Shown: positions 1-8,904, counted from the first letter of the stretch. The stretch: 64,000 nt of DNA from Candidatus Bathyarchaeota archaeon (GCA_026014875.1 JAOZHO010000005.1:1-64000); one strand, 5' to 3'. Notes: generated by a model not told the origin, from the letters alone. Translations and numbers: made by a program.

Positions 1-331
1 CGTAGGCGGAGATGAGCATCCCCGGGGTGCAGAATCCGCACTGGACCGCGCCCCCCTCCATGAAGGTCTTCCTGAGGGCGACCATTATGGGTTCGTCCTT
101 CAGCCCCTCGATGGTGGTGACAGATCGCTCCTCGACCCGCGCGGCGAGGATCATGCAAGAGTTCATGGGGCGCCCGTCCAAGAGCACCGTGCAGGCGCCG
201 CACTCCCCCTGCTCGCAGCCCCTCTTGACGCTCAGCATTCCCAGCTCGCCCCTGAGGAGGTCGAGGAGAAGGATGTTGGCGGGGGCGTCGCAGCTCACCG
301 CCATCCCGTTGAGCACAAAGTCCACCATCAT
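1..331 (-). CDS. Molybdenum hydroxylase [2Fe-2S] subunit (CoxS/XdhC-like), 3' end cut off
   Basis: Small iron-sulfur subunit of a xanthine dehydrogenase/CO dehydrogenase-type molybdenum hydroxylase; it carries electrons from the molybdopterin subunit to the FAD subunit. The reverse strand from ATG at 331 reads a plant-type ferredoxin domain with CEQGECGACTVLLDG (first cluster, residues about 39-53) and a later QCGFCTPGM, which begins the second four-Cys helical domain. The reading frame leaves the window at base 1, so roughly the last third of a usual 150-170-residue protein is missing. Its start overlaps the stop of the FAD-subunit gene by 4 nt (ATGA), so the three subunits form one translationally coupled operon. 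The substrate cannot be told from this subunit. Confidence 0.93.
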   Translation of the reverse strand, partial: MMVDFVLNGMAVSCDAPANILLLDLLRGELGMLSVKRGCEQGECGACTVLLDGRPMNSCMILAARVEERSVTTIEGLKDEPIMVALRKTFMEGGAVQCGFCTPGMLISAY

Positions 332-1203
332 CGGCCGCCTCCAGCACGTGCATGGGCCTTTACAATCGCCCTCTTCACGAGGACGCAGGCCATCTCCCTC
401 CTGTACTCTGCGGAGGCCCTCACGTCGTCGACGGGGTTCACCAAGGCGTAGCAGGCCCGGGAGGACTCCTCGATGGCCTCCGGGGTGAGCTCCTTACCCT
501 TGCAGGTGGCCTTGACCTCGGGGAGCCTGATGGGCGTGGCCGCGATGGCCCCCAGGGCGATCCGGGCATCCACGCACTTTTTCCCGTCCATTGCGATGTA
601 CGCCGCGGCGTTCACCACGGCGAGGGTGATCCCCCTCCTCCTCCCCAGCTTCTCGAACGCGGCCCCCGATCCGGAGGGGAGTTCTGGAATAAGTATCTCG
701 GTGACGAGCTCGTCCTTCCCGAGGCTGTTCATCTTGGGCCCCGCGAAGAGCTCCTGCACGGGGACCTTCCAGCTCCCTCTTGCGGAGGAGACTCTGGCTT
801 GGGCTCCGAGGACTATCAGCGCTGGGGCGGAGTCCGCGGCGGGGCTAGCGTTGCAGAGGTTTCCTGCGAGGGTCCCCTGGTTCCGGGTCTGGACGCTCCC
901 GATGTGGCCCACAGCTTCCCTGAGGGCCGGGGCTATTTCGGCGACGAGGGGGGATTCCAGTACCTCGGTGAGGGTGGTGAGGGCGCCTATTCGCAGGGCC
1001 CCGTCTTCGACTGTGATCCCTTTGAGCTCGTGGAGTTCCTGAATGTCCACGATATCCTCGACGGCTATTGCCCTGTCCCGCATCAGGGGGAGGAGGTCGG
1101 TGCCCCCTGCGATGGGCTTCACGCTCTCGAGGGCCCCCATGAGCTCCAGGGCCTCGCTGAGTCTGGTGGGTCTGTGTAATTTGAACTCTGGGAGGGGCCT
1201 CAT
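328..1203 (-). CDS. Molybdenum hydroxylase FAD-binding subunit (CoxM-like)
   Basis: Medium, FAD-binding subunit of a molybdenum hydroxylase, passing electrons from the [2Fe-2S] clusters to an external acceptor. The 291-residue product shows the family FAD motifs: PIAGGTDLLP near residue 32 and a second flavin segment around residues 95-115 reading IGSVQTRNQGTLAGNLCNASPAAD in the genome, followed by the CO_deh_flav_C region. Length is normal for the family. The start ATG at 1203 overlaps the stop of the large-subunit gene by 4 nt. The frame stays open further upstream, but that sequence is antisense to the large-subunit gene and has no family similarity, so ATG 1203 is chosen. FAD binding is inferred from family motifs; the electron acceptor is unknown. 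Confidence 0.93.
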   Translation of the reverse strand: MRPLPEFKLHRPTRLSEALELMGALESVKPIAGGTDLLPLMRDRAIAVEDIVDIQELHELKGITVEDGALRIGALTTLTEVLESPLVAEIAPALREAVGHIGSVQTRNQGTLAGNLCNASPAADSAPALIVLGAQARVSSARGSWKVPVQELFAGPKMNSLGKDELVTEILIPELPSGSGAAFEKLGRRRGITLAVVNAAAYIAMDGKKCVDARIALGAIAATPIRLPEVKATCKGKELTPEAIEESSRACYALVNPVDDVRASAEYRREMACVLVKRAIVKAHARAGGGR

Positions 1204-3509
1204 CGGGCGCCCCCCCTCATGGCCGCGTGGAGCATCTCGGCCGTCGCTGGGAGCTTGTTCAGCCTGACCCCGATGGCGTCGTAGATGGCGTTGGTGATCG
1301 CCGGGACGATGCTGATTATCGCGGGCTCCCCGACCCCTTTGGCCCCGAAAGCCGAGTGCTGGTAAGGCTCCTCCACGATTATGGTGGGGGCGTACTCGGG
1401 GGTGTCCAGGGCGCTGGGGACCACGTAGTCCTTGAACCCGGGGGTGAGGACCACCCCGTCCCGGAGCTTCAGGTGCTCCATGATGGTGAAACCGATGCCC
1501 TGGGAGACGGCGCCGTGGATCTGCCCCTCGATGACCAGGGGGTCGATGGCCTTCCCCACGTCCATCGCCGGCCAGACCTTCACCACCTCGCATAGCCCGG
1601 TCTCGGTGTCCACCTCCACCTCCACAACGCTCGCCGCGAAGGTGTAAACCGAGTAGTTGACCCCGAGCCCCGTCTCCGGGTCGAAGTAGCGCTTCGGGGC
1701 GGCGTAGAAACCGTAGGAGGCTGGGGAGACGCCCCGGTGGTAGAGCTCCTCGGCGAGCTCGGGGAATCTGATGGTCTCGCCGGGTTCCCCTTTCCTGGAT
1801 GCTTTTCCGTCCCTCAAGTCCACCTCGCCCTCGGGGCAGCCCAGCATATCCGCGGCCACATTGACCATCCTCTCCCTGAGCTTGATCGCGGCGTCCGCCG
1901 CTGCGGTCCCCCCGAGCATGAGCCCCCTGCTCCCGTGGGTGGGCTTCGCGTTGGGGGTGGAGTCTGTGTCCGGGACCTCGATGCGGATCGACTCCATTGG
2001 GGCCCCGGTGATCTCGGCGACGATCTTGGCGTGGCCTATGGGGGCGCCCTGGCCCAGTTCGCAGATTCCGGTGCGGTAGGTCATGGAGCCGTCCTGGTTG
2101 AGGATGAGGGAGGCGGCGCTCCAGTCGGGAGTGCTCCTGCTGGTGCTGATGCCGTGGTATGCGCAGCTCACTCCGAAACCTGTGACTTTGCTCCCGTTGC
2201 GCTTCCTCTTCCGGCTGCTCCACCGGGAGGCCTCGGCGACCTTGGTGAGGCACTCCTCGATGCCCACGCTGTGGTCCAGGAGCTGGTCGCACGTCGTCCG
2301 GCTCCCCGGCTTCAGTATGTTCCTGAGCCTGAGCTCCACGGGGTCCATCCCCAGCTCCCCGGCGAGCCTGTCCACCTGGGACTCCGCTGCGAAATGGAGG
2401 GCGACGTTCCCGAATCCCCTGAAGCTCCCCCCGAAGACCTTGTTGGTGTAGACGGCCCTCCCGTCGATGCTCGCGTTGTGGACCTCGTAGGGCCCCGCGG
2501 CGTGGGCGGTCTGCCTCCAGAGCCAGAAGGGGGCACGATTCGCGAAGGCCCCGCACTCCAGTGTGATGTCGACGTCAATCGCGGTGATCCTCCCCTCTTT
2601 ATCGGCGCCTGATTTGTACCTGATGCGGGCGGGGAACCTCTTGTTGCTGTAGGCCACCGACTCTTCCCTATCGAAAATCAGCGATGCAGGTTTCCCGGTC
2701 TTGACCGCGGCGAGAGCGGCCTTGGCACATACGAGGGGCCCCATGTCATCCTTGCCCCCGAATGCCCCCCCGGTGAGGGCCTGGATGATCCGGACCTGGT
2801 TCAGGTTCCAGCCTAGGATGTGGGCCACTTTCTCCCGGACCAGGAAGGGGCTCTGCATCCCCCCGATGACGGTGACCTTCCCTGAGCCCTCGGGGATCGC
2901 GTAGGCGGCCTCGGGCTCCATGTACATGTGGTCCTGGTAGGGGGTGTCGTAGAGGTCCTCTACGACCGCCTCAGCTTCTGAGAAGCCTTTTTCGATGTCC
3001 CCTTTCCTGATCTTGGTGGTGAGAGCGACGTTCCCCCCCTCGTGCACCAGCGGTGCGCCGTCCCGCAACGCATCAACCGTATCGAGGACGGAGGGGAGGG
3101 GGGAATACTTGACCCGAACGGCGTCCGCCCCCTCGACGGCCGATCCCTCATCGGCGGCCACGACCAGGGCGACGGGGTCTCCGACGAAGCGGGTCTTCAC
3201 ATCGTTGAGGAAGGGCTGGTCGGGGAGGGCGTATCCGATCTGGTTCTCTCCGGGGATGTCTGCCGCGATGAGGACCATCTGGACCCCGGGGAGCTCTAAA
3301 GCGGGCTCAATATCGATGCCCTCAATGAGCGCATGGGGGTGGGGACTCCTCACAACCTTGACCACGGCGGTGTCACGGGGGACATAGTCCGCGGTGAACT
3401 TGGCCCTCCCGAGGACCTTATCTAGGGCGTCCGTCCTCACGACGCTCCGCCCCACAACCAGGAAATCATCCCTGTTCAGGAGATCCTCGAGGATCCTGTC
3501 GTACCTCAC
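1200..3509 (-). CDS. Molybdenum hydroxylase catalytic (molybdopterin) subunit
   Basis: Catalytic subunit of a xanthine dehydrogenase-family enzyme that hydroxylates an aldehyde, purine or aromatic substrate with water oxygen at a Mo centre. The 769-residue protein has the N-terminal a/b hammerhead domain (residues about 20-125), then the Mo-binding domains with GGAFGGKDD (about 250), GSFRGFGN (about 361, cofactor contact) and, near the C terminus, GAKGVGEP, whose Glu is the catalytic base in this family. The CoxL-specific active-site loop AYRCSFR is absent, so true CO dehydrogenase activity is unlikely. Gene order L-M-S follows an upstream NTPase and phosphodiesterase on the same strand, 51 nt away. 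A 4-hydroxybenzoyl-CoA reductase, aldehyde or purine hydroxylase are all possible. Confidence 0.92.
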   Translation of the reverse strand: MRYDRILEDLLNRDDFLVVGRSVVRTDALDKVLGRAKFTADYVPRDTAVVKVVRSPHPHALIEGIDIEPALELPGVQMVLIAADIPGENQIGYALPDQPFLNDVKTRFVGDPVALVVAADEGSAVEGADAVRVKYSPLPSVLDTVDALRDGAPLVHEGGNVALTTKIRKGDIEKGFSEAEAVVEDLYDTPYQDHMYMEPEAAYAIPEGSGKVTVIGGMQSPFLVREKVAHILGWNLNQVRIIQALTGGAFGGKDDMGPLVCAKAALAAVKTGKPASLIFDREESVAYSNKRFPARIRYKSGADKEGRITAIDVDITLECGAFANRAPFWLWRQTAHAAGPYEVHNASIDGRAVYTNKVFGGSFRGFGNVALHFAAESQVDRLAGELGMDPVELRLRNILKPGSRTTCDQLLDHSVGIEECLTKVAEASRWSSRKRKRNGSKVTGFGVSCAYHGISTSRSTPDWSAASLILNQDGSMTYRTGICELGQGAPIGHAKIVAEITGAPMESIRIEVPDTDSTPNAKPTHGSRGLMLGGTAAADAAIKLRERMVNVAADMLGCPEGEVDLRDGKASRKGEPGETIRFPELAEELYHRGVSPASYGFYAAPKRYFDPETGLGVNYSVYTFAASVVEVEVDTETGLCEVVKVWPAMDVGKAIDPLVIEGQIHGAVSQGIGFTIMEHLKLRDGVVLTPGFKDYVVPSALDTPEYAPTIIVEEPYQHSAFGAKGVGEPAIISIVPAITNAIYDAIGVRLNKLPATAEMLHAAMRGGAR

Positions 3510-3560
3510 ATTGGCGTCCTCCGCTCTGAAAATTAGACCAGCTACGACTATATCAAAGCT

Positions 3561-4115
3561 TCAGCCCAGAGTCGCTCGGACGATCTCCCAAGCGGAGCCA
3601 GCTTCGCCGGCATCCAAAACCACCGCATCGGAAGCCCCCCTCCCAAGGAGATCACAGACGGACTCTACGAGATCGGATCTGCAAGTGAGGACAGCGACCC
3701 CTTCTGTGAGCTTCGAGGCGACCGCCGAGACTCCACTATGTAATCCCCGCCCCTTGTCCTCCAGCCTTCCGAACTCATCGACGAAAATGAGCGTCGAGGG
3801 AGTCATCTCTATTGATGCTCGCATGAGGATGTTGTTCGCCCGTTCGAAGCCCCCAGTCGAGAAAGCGTACATCATCCCGCCGAAATGGAACCAGTCCAAC
3901 CCCACCGCATACTCCTTGAGCCTCACCAGCGGGAAAGCCTCCCCTGACGAGACCTGCCGGCAGTCATATCCAATGAGGCTCTCCCCCTCGAAGACCCTGG
4001 GGCTGATGACGCCCTCCACCCGGATCCCCCAATCTTTGGCTTTATGCACGAGCTCGAGGCAGGTCTTCGTCTTTCCCGCGCCGATTGCCCCGTGGATGAT
4101 TATCGCCTTCGACAT
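3561..4115 (-). CDS. THEP1-like P-loop nucleoside-triphosphatase
   Basis: Small P-loop NTPase of the THEP1 (nucleoside-triphosphatase, COG1618-like) type, 184 residues. Visible motifs are Walker A GAIGAGKT at residues 9-16 and a hydrophobic strand ending in LIFVDEFGRLE near 108-118, the Walker B/NTPase signature of the family. Family members hydrolyse NTPs in vitro and their cell role is unclear. It sits 12 nt after the phosphodiesterase gene and 51 nt before the molybdenum-hydroxylase large subunit, so it is probably co-transcribed with both. That context suggests a job in cofactor handling or enzyme maturation, comparable in fold to MobB, but this is inference. The second half is less conserved and carries only two Cys residues. 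Confidence 0.85.
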   Translation of the reverse strand: MSKAIIIHGAIGAGKTKTCLELVHKAKDWGIRVEGVISPRVFEGESLIGYDCRQVSSGEAFPLVRLKEYAVGLDWFHFGGMMYAFSTGGFERANNILMRASIEMTPSTLIFVDEFGRLEDKGRGLHSGVSAVASKLTEGVAVLTCRSDLVESVCDLLGRGASDAVVLDAGEAGSAWEIVRATLG

Positions 4116-4127
4116 CTTCGACTCTTC

Positions 4128-4946
4128 TCATGAAATTCCCAGGGAGCGCCCGATCTCGTCCGGGTTCGCCCACACGAAAGGGACGTAGACGTCCTCGTCC
4201 ATGGATGTTCCGTGGGTCCCCCCCTCGCGGCCCCCCTCCCTGACGACGGTGTGCTGCCCGTGATCCGCTAACACGATTAAACCGTAGCCGTTCCTACGGG
4301 CCTCGACGGCGATCTCTCTGAGATTCCCGTCGGCCCTGTGGACCGCTTCTACCCCCTGGGAGCTGAGGGGGCCATGAGCGTGGCCGGCATCGTCGACGTC
4401 GAGGAGCTGGACCCAGAGGAGGTCGACCCCCCTCCCCAGCATCTCCAAGGCTATATCCTTGACCTCGTCATCGGTGTTGGACTCGGCTATCCCCGGCTCG
4501 TCCGCATGGGGGCTGATGAGGATGCCGAGGCTGCTTTTCGCCCGGGCAGCGGTCGCCGAGGTGCCCCCCTTCTCCCTGAGGACGTCGAATATGGTCTCGA
4601 GGCCCAGGGGCTCGGTCCTGTCCCTGATGGTGTGGATGCCGGGGCTCGCCCCGGTGAGCATCGTCGCGAAGTTGACCGGGGTGACTGTGGGCATCACCGA
4701 TCTGAGGCGGAGGAGACGCCGGTTGGCGAGGGCATTGAGGAAGGGGGTCTCGGCCCTCGCGTTGGTCCACGTGGAGACCCCGAGGGCGTCGATGACCACC
4801 ACGGCGAGGCGGCCCGAGGGCCCCATGGATTCCACGACCTCGAGGAGGGGCTCCGCCTCGCTGAACCGGGGCGGCCTCAACCCGAGGATAGCGCAGACCG
4901 TGGGGGCCACGGACATCATGTCATTTCCGAGGGACATCGATCTCAT
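4128..4946 (-). CDS. Alkaline phosphatase-superfamily phosphodiesterase/phosphohydrolase
   Basis: Metal-dependent hydrolase of the AlkP/nucleotide pyrophosphatase superfamily, about 272 residues and apparently cytosolic, since no signal peptide is seen. The metal and nucleophile positions are recognisable in order: VVVIDALG (first Asp), PTVTPVNFATMLTG (the nucleophile Thr region), LDVDDAGHAHG (Asp/His pair), VLADHGQH (Asp/His) and GGTHGTS (last His). Start choice: the longest reading begins with TTG at 4952, but a TATA-like stretch near 4965-4975 would place transcription start at about 4945, favouring a nearly leaderless message from ATG 4946. First gene of the molybdenum-hydroxylase operon. 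The substrate is unknown; a nucleotide- or cofactor-derived phosphoester is one guess. Confidence 0.82.
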   Translation of the reverse strand: MRSMSLGNDMMSVAPTVCAILGLRPPRFSEAEPLLEVVESMGPSGRLAVVVIDALGVSTWTNARAETPFLNALANRRLLRLRSVMPTVTPVNFATMLTGASPGIHTIRDRTEPLGLETIFDVLREKGGTSATAARAKSSLGILISPHADEPGIAESNTDDEVKDIALEMLGRGVDLLWVQLLDVDDAGHAHGPLSSQGVEAVHRADGNLREIAVEARRNGYGLIVLADHGQHTVVREGGREGGTHGTSMDEDVYVPFVWANPDEIGRSLGIS

Positions 4947-5079
4947 ACCCAACGGGCGCTCAATGGGATAAGAAATCTCCTGTAGGCGGAAAGCTCACGT
5001 CCCCCGGTGAGATTAGGGAGCCCCAGGGTACCAACTCTTATCAAAAGATTGGACCCTCCCTATCCAGGAGATCACTGTC

Positions 5080-6402
5080 ATGAGTGAAGACTACTCTAAG
5101 GTCACCCGGGAGTACCTTTTCGGCACCTGGAAGTACCAGAAAACATGGAACCCCAAGGTCATCGTGAAAGCCGAGGGCTCCCGATTCACCGACTCCACCG
5201 GTAAGAGCTACCTCGACTTCTCGAGCCAGCTCGTCTGCTCCAACCTGGGCCACAGCAACGAGGCCGTCAAGAAGGCGGTCGCCGACCAGGGGGCGGAGCT
5301 ATCCTATATCGCCCCCGGGTTCACGACCCCCGCCGCCGCAAAGCTCGCAAGGAAGCTCGCCGAGGTCGCCCCCGGGGACATCTGCAAGAGCTACTTCTCA
5401 GTGGGGGGCGCCGAGGCCAACGAGGCGGCGATGAAGATCGCCCGATTCTATACGAAAGCTCCGAAGCTCATCGCCCGGTTCAGATCCTACCACGGCGCCA
5501 CGAGCGGGGCCATCAGCCTCACCGGGGACCCCCGCCGCCTCTACGCCCCCGTCCCCCCCGGGACGGTCCACGCCCCCGACGTTTACTGCTACCGGTGCCC
5601 CTTCGGCTTGGAGCACCCGGGATGCGGGGTCCGGTGCGCCGAGTACATCGGGGAGATCATCGAGATGGAGGGAGCAGGGAACGTCGCCGCGCTCTTCGTG
5701 GAGCCCATCGTGGGTTCCAACGGGATCCTGGTGCCCCCCGACGACTACATGCCCAGGCTCCGGGAGATCTGCACCGAGACGGGGACGCTGCTGGTCGCCG
5801 ACGAGGTGATGACCGCCTTCGGCCGCACCGGGGAATGGTTCTGCGTCAACCACTGGGACGTCGTCCCGGACATCATCACCCTGGCCAAAGGGATCACCTC
5901 GGCCTACGTCCCCTTCAGCGCCACCATGGTCAGGAAACCCATAGCCGACTACTTCGAGGACGACAACCTCTTCTGCCACGGCCAGACATACGCCAACCAC
6001 CCCATCGGGTGCGCCGCCGGGCTCGCCGCCGTCGAAGAATACCAGCGCCTCGGCCTAGTCGCCCGGGCCAAGAAGATGGGGGAGTACCTCGGGAAGCGCC
6101 TCAACGAGCTCCAAGATTCGCATCCTTCCGTGGGGGAGGTCAGGGGGAAGGGGCTGTTCTGGGGCATCGAGCCCGTCAAGAACAGGGAGACCAAGGAGCC
6201 CTTCGCCACCCGGAGGCAGCGCTTCGAGCCCACGATGCTCGGGACTATGGCCGGAGAGGCCCTCAAGAAAGGGGTCTACTTCATGACGGTGCTCAACACA
6301 ATGATCTTCGCCCCGCCCCTCATCGTCACCAAGGAGGAGATCGACGAGGGGATAGCCGTCGTGGACGAGGTCCTCAAACTCGCAGACGCCGAGTGCACCT
6401 AG
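5080..6402 (+). CDS. Class III PLP-dependent aminotransferase
   Basis: Aminotransferase of subgroup III (omega-amino acid:pyruvate, 4-aminobutyrate, taurine type), 440 residues, the normal length. PLP-site features visible are SVGGAEANEAA (phosphate cup, about 107-117), a YHGAT segment (about 138), LLVADEVMTAFGRTG (the PLP-ring Asp, about 231-245) and TLAKGITSAY with the Schiff-base Lys near residue 270. A short Cys-rich segment, CYRCPFGLEHPGCGVRC, is typical of a subset near taurine and beta-alanine transaminases. Start ATG 5080 follows a GGAG ribosome site 8-10 nt upstream and a TATA-like stretch at about 5034-5046. Monocistronic; its stop overlaps the convergent tgtA stop. The exact amino donor is not deducible. 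Confidence 0.92.
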   Translation: MSEDYSKVTREYLFGTWKYQKTWNPKVIVKAEGSRFTDSTGKSYLDFSSQLVCSNLGHSNEAVKKAVADQGAELSYIAPGFTTPAAAKLARKLAEVAPGDICKSYFSVGGAEANEAAMKIARFYTKAPKLIARFRSYHGATSGAISLTGDPRRLYAPVPPGTVHAPDVYCYRCPFGLEHPGCGVRCAEYIGEIIEMEGAGNVAALFVEPIVGSNGILVPPDDYMPRLREICTETGTLLVADEVMTAFGRTGEWFCVNHWDVVPDIITLAKGITSAYVPFSATMVRKPIADYFEDDNLFCHGQTYANHPIGCAAGLAAVEEYQRLGLVARAKKMGEYLGKRLNELQDSHPSVGEVRGKGLFWGIEPVKNRETKEPFATRRQRFEPTMLGTMAGEALKKGVYFMTVLNTMIFAPPLIVTKEEIDEGIAVVDEVLKLADAECT

Positions 6403-8021
6403 ACCTCTAGGACCCTCTTCAAGGCGGCGACGATCCTCCCCCGGGTCTCCTTCTTCCAGGGGCCCTCCGCCGAGAGTATGTGGATCCCTTTCTCCGTTTC
6501 CTCACCGAACTCCTCGAACCTTTCACGGACCGTGATGTCGAGGTCCCCCTCCCCCACCAGGAGGAGCACCTCCGGGAAGCCGCTCTCCTCGACATAGGAG
6601 ACGGTGAGCTCCGCGGTGAGCTCTCTGGTCTCCCTGTCCAGGGGTTTAGCAATCTCGGTCTGGCTGAGGGGGTACGTCTCCGCGAGCTCCAAGGGGACGA
6701 CACCGTAGGGGGCTGCGAAGAAGGATATCTGGAGCCTGTCCATGGCCTCCCCGAGGCTCTCGTCGAGGGCTTTTTTGAGCTCCTGGAACTCGTTGGACTT
6801 GGAGAAGGGCCTCCAGCTCGGGGCCCTGGCGAGGAGGAGGGTTTTCCCGGATTCCGAGGGGCTGTGGCTTCCTCTCAGCCTCCATATGTGGCGGGTCACC
6901 TCGGGCCGGGCGGTGCTGTCGTGGCTGAAGATGAATACCCCCCGCCCCTTGTATCCGGGGCTGCGCTCCTCTATCTCCTTCCTGTATGACTGGAGCCTCT
7001 TCAGGGCGGAGGCCATAGCGGGGTGGGCGCGGCTCCTTGCCTCCACGAGGTCCCAGAGGGTCCCCTCCCTGATCGCCTGCTTCACCCTCCTCATCTCCGC
7101 CATGGTGACCCAAAGGTTGTGCTCCGCGAGGAGCCTCTCCCTCTCCCCCTTGATCGACTCCTTAAGCTCCTGGGCGCTGATCCCGCTGCAGACCGGGCAG
7201 CCACATGGGAGGTGGCCCAGGTCCTTGAGTTTCAACGTGCCTAGAGGTGTCATATACCGCCCCGCCTTGGCGTAGAGGGCGTAGGCGGCGGAGTCGAACA
7301 GGTCGCAGCCCAGGGCGATGGCGAGGCTGAACATCATGGGGTGGCCGGCCCCGAAGAGGTGGAGGGGCCTGTCGGGGGGGAGGTTGAGCTTTGCCGCCAT
7401 GATCATGTCCACGAGCACCGAGAATTGGTAGTTCTCCATCACCTCGGTGGGGCTCCCCAAGGCGTAAACCTGGAAGGGCATCGCCCCGATCTCCCGGGCG
7501 GAGCGCTCCACGAGGTCGAGGTGGGCGCCCCCCTGCACGGGCCCCACCCAGAGGGTGTCGTCACCCTCGATGAGGGGCAGCGCCTCCCGGGCCCTGCGGA
7601 GGGTCTCCTGGACTGTGTACTCGACCCGTTCCCGGGGCTCGTCCCAGCCCGTGGGGATGTCGAGGATGACCGCGATGTCGCTGCCGATCCCCTGCTGGAA
7701 TCTGATGATCTCCTCGGGGTTGGTCTCCACCTCCCCGTAGACGAGGAGCTGGTAGGCCCCGGAGTCAGTCATGACCACGCCGTCGTATTCAATGAGGCGG
7801 TGGACGTCGAGCCCGGGCTCGTTCCCGAAGTTCTTCATGATGATGTAGGAGTTGGTGATGACTATCTCGCAGCCGAACTCCTCTAGCATCCTCCGGGGCG
7901 GGATCGACTGCTTCACGGGGTTCACCACCGGCATGAACGCCGGGGTCTCTACAACCCCCCTCCTCGTCTTGAGCCTCCCGATGCGCCCCATCAGGTCCCG
8001 GTCGCGCAGCTCGAAGGACAT
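6399..8021 (-). CDS. tgtA: Archaeosine tRNA-guanine transglycosylase, catalytic part without PUA domain
   Basis: Exchanges guanine-15 of archaeal tRNA D-loops for preQ0, the first step to archaeosine. The 540-residue protein starts with the TIM-barrel catalytic domain: TPAFMPVVNPVKQ (about 26), MTDSGAYQLL with the catalytic Asp near 87-95, and LDIPTGWDEP (about 140). The zinc site HLPCGCPVCSG lies at about 271, followed by family helices (AEHNLWVTM) and a C1-like domain. It ends at LKRVLEV with no recognisable PUA domain, which full-length archaeal enzymes carry at the C terminus. A stand-alone PUA protein encoded 2 kb away (10092-10562) probably supplies it. The stop shares bases with the convergent aminotransferase stop. 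Confidence 0.95.
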   Translation of the reverse strand: MSFELRDRDLMGRIGRLKTRRGVVETPAFMPVVNPVKQSIPPRRMLEEFGCEIVITNSYIIMKNFGNEPGLDVHRLIEYDGVVMTDSGAYQLLVYGEVETNPEEIIRFQQGIGSDIAVILDIPTGWDEPRERVEYTVQETLRRAREALPLIEGDDTLWVGPVQGGAHLDLVERSAREIGAMPFQVYALGSPTEVMENYQFSVLVDMIMAAKLNLPPDRPLHLFGAGHPMMFSLAIALGCDLFDSAAYALYAKAGRYMTPLGTLKLKDLGHLPCGCPVCSGISAQELKESIKGERERLLAEHNLWVTMAEMRRVKQAIREGTLWDLVEARSRAHPAMASALKRLQSYRKEIEERSPGYKGRGVFIFSHDSTARPEVTRHIWRLRGSHSPSESGKTLLLARAPSWRPFSKSNEFQELKKALDESLGEAMDRLQISFFAAPYGVVPLELAETYPLSQTEIAKPLDRETRELTAELTVSYVEESGFPEVLLLVGEGDLDITVRERFEEFGEETEKGIHILSAEGPWKKETRGRIVAALKRVLEV

Positions 8022-8140
8022 GGCATCCAGAGATTAAACAGGGGTCCTGTATTTCACCTTGGCGCTCGGGCCCAAGCCCCCGTGGAGGGCTCATAGCCCC
8101 GGCTGGCGGGGCTCGATAAAAATAAAGTGGGTGGACTCCG

Positions 8141-8563
8141 CTAGGAGGCCTCGTTGACGAACCTCTGGTGGATGTCGCGGACCCGGTCCGCGGCGGGACC
8201 GCTTCCCTCGATCACACCGGACTCGTTGACCCTGATCTTGTCCATGACGACGATGACCCCGGCGTCATAGAAGGTGCGGGTCATGTTGGGGAAGACCCTC
8301 TCGATCCTCGCCGCGAGCCCGTCTAGGTTGAACGGGCGGTCCGAGGCGGAGATCTTCTTGACGGTGGAACCGTAGATGAATACCCTGTGGATCTTGGTCC
8401 CCTGCTCCCCGGTCACGTCTCCTAGGACGACGCTCAGTGATCCCCCGTCGTACCCCAGGAGGACCCCTTCGTAGGTGTTGCCGTCGTTGCTCTCGACCCT
8501 GACGGACTTTTCGACTAGGAGCCCGAGCTCGTCGAAGAATTTCCTGCTGGCTACAGCGGCCAT
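8141..8563 (-). CDS. Lsm/Sm-like archaeal protein (SmAP3-like)
   Basis: Sm-fold RNA-binding protein expected to form a ring. The first 75 or so residues carry the Sm domain: Sm1-like strands VEKSVRVESNDGNTYEGVLLGYD with the conserved G-D pattern, then a poorly conserved Sm2 strand ending HRVFIYGSTVKKI. A further domain of about 60 residues (RPFNLDGLAARIERVF onward) makes the 140-residue length match SmAP3 rather than the 75-80-residue SmAP1/2. Start ATG 8563 follows GAGGT, and a TATA-like box at 8599-8610 gives a leader of about 16 nt. It precedes tgtA on the same strand across a gap of about 120 nt that holds its own TATA-like stretch (8117-8128). Confidence 0.85.
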   Translation of the reverse strand: MAAVASRKFFDELGLLVEKSVRVESNDGNTYEGVLLGYDGGSLSVVLGDVTGEQGTKIHRVFIYGSTVKKISASDRPFNLDGLAARIERVFPNMTRTFYDAGVIVVMDKIRVNESGVIEGSGPAADRVRDIHQRFVNEAS

Positions 8564-8598
8564 TTTCTAAACCTCTAGAGGACTGAATACTACGTCGT

Positions 8599-8610
8599 CC
8601 TATAAAAATG
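8599..8610 (-). promoter_or_regulatory. TATA-like box for the Lsm gene
   Basis: On the minus strand the stretch CATTTTTATAGG stands about 40 nt before the Lsm start codon. With the usual archaeal spacing of about 25 nt, transcription would begin near 8579, leaving a leader that contains the GAGGT ribosome site. Confidence 0.45.
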
Positions 8611-8708
8611 ACAAAGTCCGGGCACCTGTACATGCAAGACGTGAGACGCTCGCCGGAAAATCCTTCGTTTACCTCCTTCAGAATGGTTTAAGGTAAATCG
8701 GAGATCGC

Positions 8709-8903
8709 CTAAGACTCCTCTGCGTCCCTCTTCTTGAGCTCCTGGATCATCGCCACGGCATCCTGGGAGGACTCCGTCCTCGCCAGCACCTTCCGGCCCC
8801 GGAGCACCATCCTGAGGCCGCAGTGGGGGCACGCCCGGGTCCTGTGCCTCGTGTCCCCCAGAAGAAGGTTGTTGCACCTCTGACAGCTGACCACGACATA
8901 CAT
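8709..8903 (-). CDS. Small zinc-ribbon protein (DUF1922-like)
   Basis: A 64-residue archaeal zinc-ribbon protein. It begins MYVVVSCQRCNNLLL and has a second pair in ACPHCGLRM, giving CxxC-(about 15)-CxxC, then a short basic strand and a C-terminal helix rich in charged residues. This pattern and size match DUF1922, whose one solved structure is a treble-strand zinc ribbon of unknown function. Start ATG 8903 lies one base past the stop of the upstream kinase gene, with GGAGG in that gene's end acting as ribosome site, so it is coupled to it. The neighbours (Lsm, AK6-like kinase, aMBF1) suggest an RNA or ribosome-related role, which is inference. Confidence 0.8.
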   Translation of the reverse strand: MYVVVSCQRCNNLLLGDTRHRTRACPHCGLRMVLRGRKVLARTESSQDAVAMIQELKKRDAEES

Positions 8904-8904
8904 A

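Noticed and set aside
1206-2556. Long minus-strand open frame continuing upstream of the CoxM start
   Set aside because: It is antiphase to the well-conserved large-subunit gene, is Arg/Gly/Pro-rich, and has no family similarity.
1200-3509. True aerobic CO dehydrogenase large subunit
   Set aside because: The CoxL-specific active-site loop AYRCSFR is absent.
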